DNA of 64,000 bases from Bradyrhizobium genosp. L (GTDB lineage Bacteria; Pseudomonadota; Alphaproteobacteria; Rhizobiales; Xanthobacteraceae). The stretch's first letter is position 1. Every line of letters starts with the position of its first letter. The position numbers and the translations under genes were made by a program. The stretch covers positions 6,969,501-7,033,500 of the forward strand of contig NZ_CP061378.1 of NCBI RefSeq assembly GCF_015624485.1. Direction: 5' to 3'. Below, piece by piece: positions 61,084-64,000 of this stretch. Under the pieces are notes generated by a model. The model was given only the letters and a program-made list of their open reading frames with translations. It was not told the DNA's origin and did not search any database.

Positions 61084-62666
61084 GTGCCGCCGCGATCGAC
61101 GCCAAAAGCTTCGACGTGCCGCGCGCGGCGGCCAATCCCTGGCTGATCGCCATCGTGGTCGCGCTCGCGAGCTTCATGGAGGTGCTCGACACCACCATCG
61201 CCAACGTCGCGCTGCCTTACATCGCGGGTGGCATGGGCGTCAGCGAGGACGAGGCCTCCTGGGTGGTCACGACCTATCTCGTCTCCAACGCCATCATCCT
61301 CACCGCCTCGAGCTTTCTCGCCAAGATGCTCGGGCGCAAGACCTTCTTCCTGATCTGCCTCGGCATCTTCACCGTGTCTTCGATCCTGTGCGGCTTCGCG
61401 CCGAACCTGAACGCGCTGCTGCTGTTTCGCATCCTGCAGGGCCTCGGCGGCGGCGGCATGGTGCCGGTGGCGCAGTCGATCCTCGCCGACGCGTTCCCGC
61501 CGGCCAAGCGCGGGCAGGCGTTCGCGGTATTCGGCATCGCCGTCGTGGTCGCGCCGGTGGTCGGACCGACGCTCGGCGGTTGGCTGTCGGACAATCTCTC
61601 CTGGCACTGGTGCTTCCTGATCAACGCGCCGGTCGGCGCCTTCGCGCTCGCGGCGATCTCCGCCGTGCTCCCCGCGAAGAAGGAAGAGGCGGAGCAACAG
61701 CGGGCGGGCTTCGACCTCGTCGGCTTCCTCTTGGTCGCGACCTTCCTCGGCGCGCTCGAAGTGATGCTCGACCGCGGCCTGGAGGACGACTGGTTCGCCT
61801 CGCCCTTCATCGTCACCTTTGCAGTGATCTGCGGTTTGGCGTTCGTGCTGATGATCCCGTGGGAGATGACGCGCCGCAATCCGATGATCGACCTGCGCAT
61901 GGTCGCAACCCGGCAGTTCGGCGCCTGCTTCCTGGTGATGCTGGCGACCGGCGCGATCCTGCTCGCGACCACCCAGTTCCTGCCGCAGCTGGTGCAGCAG
62001 GATTTCGGCTACACCGCGACCTGGGCCGGCCTCGTGCTGTCGCCCGGCGGCGTCGTGACGATGGTGATGATGATCGCGGTCGGCCGGCTCGCCGCCAAGG
62101 TGCAGCCGAAATACCTGATCATCGCCGGCGCACTGGTGATTGCGCTCTCGATGTACAGCATGACCAGCGTCTATGGCGATCTCGGCTTCTGGTACATGGC
62201 GCGCTCGCGCATGCTGATCGGCGTCGGCCTGCCCTTGATCTTCATCCCGATCATGACCGCCTCCTATGACGGCATTCCGCCCACCAAGACCGACCAGGCC
62301 TCGGCGCTGATCAACGCGGCGCGCAACACGGGCGGCTCGATCGGCGTGTCACTGGTCTCCAACGTGCTGACGCATCGCCAGCAGTTCCACCAGAGCCGGC
62401 TGGTCGAGCAGCTGACGCCGTCGAGCCCGCAATATCAGGACACGCTGCACCAGGTCACCGACTTCTTCGTCGCCCAGGGCAGCTCGCTGGCGCAGGCGCA
62501 GAGCCAGGCGATCGCGTGGATCGGCCAGCAGTTGCAGACCCAGGTGTCGTTCCTGTCCTACATGGATGCGTTCTGGGTCTTGATGCTGATCGCGCTGTCG
62601 GCAATCCCGCTGGCGTTGACCTTGCGCAACGTCAAGCTCGGCGGAAAGGTGCAGATGGGGCATTGA
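61080..62666 (+). CDS. EmrB/QacA-type MFS drug efflux transporter (DHA2, 14 TM)
   Basis: 528 residues, about 14 membrane segments. MFS motifs: LDTTIANVALPYIAGGMG (DHA2 motif D1), GRKTFFLICL loop, and VGPTLGGWLSDNLSWHWCF (motif C and its follow-up). With the adaptor it forms a proton-driven multidrug pump, expected to be induced through the TetR regulator. Confidence 0.92.
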   Translation: MSAAAIDAKSFDVPRAAANPWLIAIVVALASFMEVLDTTIANVALPYIAGGMGVSEDEASWVVTTYLVSNAIILTASSFLAKMLGRKTFFLICLGIFTVSSILCGFAPNLNALLLFRILQGLGGGGMVPVAQSILADAFPPAKRGQAFAVFGIAVVVAPVVGPTLGGWLSDNLSWHWCFLINAPVGAFALAAISAVLPAKKEEAEQQRAGFDLVGFLLVATFLGALEVMLDRGLEDDWFASPFIVTFAVICGLAFVLMIPWEMTRRNPMIDLRMVATRQFGACFLVMLATGAILLATTQFLPQLVQQDFGYTATWAGLVLSPGGVVTMVMMIAVGRLAAKVQPKYLIIAGALVIALSMYSMTSVYGDLGFWYMARSRMLIGVGLPLIFIPIMTASYDGIPPTKTDQASALINAARNTGGSIGVSLVSNVLTHRQQFHQSRLVEQLTPSSPQYQDTLHQVTDFFVAQGSSLAQAQSQAIAWIGQQLQTQVSFLSYMDAFWVLMLIALSAIPLALTLRNVKLGGKVQMGH

Positions 62667-62727
62667 GCGGGGCACACGATTTGAAAGCGCGTCGTCATTC
62701 CCGGGCGGCGCGCTTTGTCTTGACCGG

Positions 62728-63489
62728 TCAGCCCTCCCTGCGCCGCTGGCCGCGCCACCACAGGCCGAAGGCGATCACGACGCAGGCAGCCAGCGAGAAC
62801 CAGGTGATGGCGTATTGCATGTGGTCGTCGCGCAGATGCACCGTGAGCGGACCCGGCTTCGGCGTGCCGCTCTCCGGCACCGGCGCGGCGAGGTCGATGT
62901 AGAACGGGGCGACCTCACCCCAGCCGAGCGCTTGCGCCATCGCGCGATGATCGCGGACGAACCACAGCCGCTTCACGGTGTCTTCCTTCGGCGTCAGCCG
63001 GCCCGGCTGCTCGGGGAAGCGGATATAACCTGACAGCTCGACCGGCGTGCCGGTGACGAGACGTCCGGTGACACGGTCCTCGGAGGCGCGGTCTTGCATC
63101 GTGTTCTGCACGAAGCCGGTGTTGATCACGACGGTCTCGCCGCTGGCGAGCTTTGCCGGCAGGAACGCCCAGGTGCCGGGGCCCGAGATGTCGTCACGCA
63201 CCGCGGAGCCGGAGCTGTAGACCATCGCATCGGGCAGCTTGGCGTAGGTCGCGGTGAAGGTGACGCGGCGGAATTCGTCGCGCGCCGAGGTCAGCGTCGG
63301 CCACGCCGACGGCTGCGGCAGCGCCTCGGGCGCGGCGGCGAGCTTGGAGTCGAGGGCTGCGATCAGCGCGTGCTTCTCGACGCGGCGCTGCAATTGCCAG
63401 GCGCCGAGGCCGACAAAGACCGCGATCAGGATCAGCGTGAAGATGCCGAAGCCGGCGGCGCTCGACCGGCGCGTGTCCGTAGAATTCAT
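62728..63489 (-). CDS. SURF1 family cytochrome oxidase assembly protein
   Basis: 253 residues from ATG 63489, which overlaps the DUF983 stop (ATGA). Two membrane helices near residues 14-34 and 226-245 flank a periplasmic domain, as in SURF1 (FVGLGAWQLQR at the first helix, GFVQNT in the middle, HMQYAITWFSLA at the second helix). SURF1 helps insert haem a into cytochrome c oxidase, consistent with the subunit III gene upstream. Confidence 0.92.
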   Translation of the reverse strand: MNSTDTRRSSAAGFGIFTLILIAVFVGLGAWQLQRRVEKHALIAALDSKLAAAPEALPQPSAWPTLTSARDEFRRVTFTATYAKLPDAMVYSSGSAVRDDISGPGTWAFLPAKLASGETVVINTGFVQNTMQDRASEDRVTGRLVTGTPVELSGYIRFPEQPGRLTPKEDTVKRLWFVRDHRAMAQALGWGEVAPFYIDLAAPVPESGTPKPGPLTVHLRDDHMQYAITWFSLAACVVIAFGLWWRGQRRREG

Positions 63490-63872
63490 GTCGGGTCGCG
63501 CCGGGTCAATTGGCCTTCGGCCGCCTTGTGGTGGAACTGGAGCGCGATCAAGAGCGACTTCATTGAGCGAAGTGGAAATATCGTGGTGACGATGATCAGC
63601 GGCAGCCACAGCGCCGCGTGCACCCAGAACGGCGGCTGGTACTTCACCTCGACGATCAGCGCGGACGCGACCACGATCGCGCCGGCCAGCATGATGATGA
63701 AGACCGCAGGGCCATCGCCGGCGTCGATGAAGGCATAGTCGAGATCGCAGGCCTGGCAGCGCGGCGCCAGCGTCAGGAAGCCGGAATAGAGCTTACCCTT
63801 GCCGCAGCGCGGGCAGCGGCAGGCGATGCCGCGCAGCGCGCTCTCGGTCACGGTGGGCGGTGTGTCGGTCAT
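63486..63872 (-). CDS. DUF983 family membrane protein
   Basis: 128 residues: a zinc-ribbon-like N-terminus CRCPRCGKGKLY ... CQACDLDY, then DAGDGPAVFII and two membrane helices. The family is regularly found between coxIII and SURF1 genes in alphaproteobacteria and is presumed to act in oxidase biogenesis. It overlaps SURF1. Confidence 0.9.
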   Translation of the reverse strand: MTDTPPTVTESALRGIACRCPRCGKGKLYSGFLTLAPRCQACDLDYAFIDAGDGPAVFIIMLAGAIVVASALIVEVKYQPPFWVHAALWLPLIIVTTIFPLRSMKSLLIALQFHHKAAEGQLTRRDPT

Positions 63873-63893
63873 CTGGTCTCTTCAAAAAAGAAA

Positions 63894-63914
63894 GGGCGGC
63901 CTGGCTGGCCGCCC
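63894..63914 (-). terminator. Rho-independent terminator or attenuator after cytochrome oxidase subunit III
   Basis: On the minus strand GGGCGGCC, 5-base loop, GGCCGCCC, followed by TTTCTTTTTT. It lies 24 bases beyond the subunit III stop and 21 bases before the DUF983 start, so downstream assembly genes should be expressed at a lower level by read-through or from another promoter. Confidence 0.8.
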
Positions 63915-63937
63915 ATCTTAGCACGTGAAAGCGGCCG

Positions 63938-64000
63938 TCAGTGCGCGCCGTGGGCCAGGGTCTCGGCGCCGTGGCCCCAGACATAGATGCAGACGAACAG
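63938..64000 (-). CDS. ctaE: Cytochrome c oxidase subunit III (C-terminal end only)
   Basis: The last 20 codons before a TGA at 63938-63940; the gene continues past the window. The visible end LFVCIYVWGHGAETLAHGAH contains the IYVWG hallmark of the final helix of oxidase subunit III. The following DUF983 and SURF1 genes support the identification. Confidence 0.75.
   Translation of the reverse strand: MFVCIYVWGHGAETLAHGAH

Overview
The window is high-GC DNA with long, tightly packed operons, frequent 4-base ATGA stop/start overlaps and several families of short palindromic repeats between genes. Together with the gene content (many ABC uptake systems, a Liv-type transporter with an acyl-CoA ligase, a Bug/TctC binding protein, a CHASE2 cyclase, a BTLCP protease) this points to an alphaproteobacterial chromosome of the Bradyrhizobium/Rhodopseudomonas group. 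I see no rRNA, tRNA, CRISPR array, complete insertion sequence or prophage.

Layout. 1-2522 (minus): a Rieske protein cut by the window edge and two paralogous amidohydrolases, translationally coupled. 2697-3179: a stand-alone CinA C-terminal domain. 3236-6294 (minus): a type I secretion ABC ATPase and HlyD adaptor. 6615-13994 (minus): an oligopeptide-type ABC importer (binding protein, OppB, OppC, OppF, OppD) with an amidase and an AtzG-like small protein embedded in it; a second binding protein is divergent at 14216-15823. The divergent intergenic region carries a sigma-54-type -24/-12 promoter on each strand, which suggests a nitrogen-scavenging system. 15834-16211: a composite of three palindromic repeats. 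16217-18451: a CHASE2 adenylate cyclase. 18624-27094: a TPR/glycosyltransferase-like gene, a 1945-residue VCBS/RTX adhesin and a LapG-like periplasmic protease, together a surface-adhesion locus that may use the type I secretion genes at 3.2-6.3 kb.

27237-34042 (minus): a livHMGF-fadD-livK operon. 34339-36623: an ABC-2 type exporter pair. 36798-41211: a four-gene TelA / binding-domain-plus-VWA lipoprotein / XpaC-like / Tat-like binding protein operon, followed by a phospholipase-D-family protein with a histone-H1-like lysine/alanine tail; this is the least understood part of the window. 43513-48782: single metabolic genes (alpha/beta hydrolase, MBL-fold protein, aldo/keto reductase, amidohydrolase, double GNAT). 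48786-55733: a divergent catabolic locus, PcaC-like, PcaB-like and M29 aminopeptidase genes on minus, and a Bug binding protein, two dehydrogenases and a GntR/UTRA regulator on plus. Two copies of a 16-bp sequence in inverted orientation overlie both promoters between them.

56248-57767: a small ORF and a CorA transporter. 58140-62666: a RibD-like reductase, then a TetR regulator divergent from an EmrA/EmrB efflux pair with two matching operators 63 bp apart around the emrA promoter. 62728-64000 (minus): SURF1, DUF983 and the last codons of cytochrome c oxidase subunit III, with a strong terminator between the last two.
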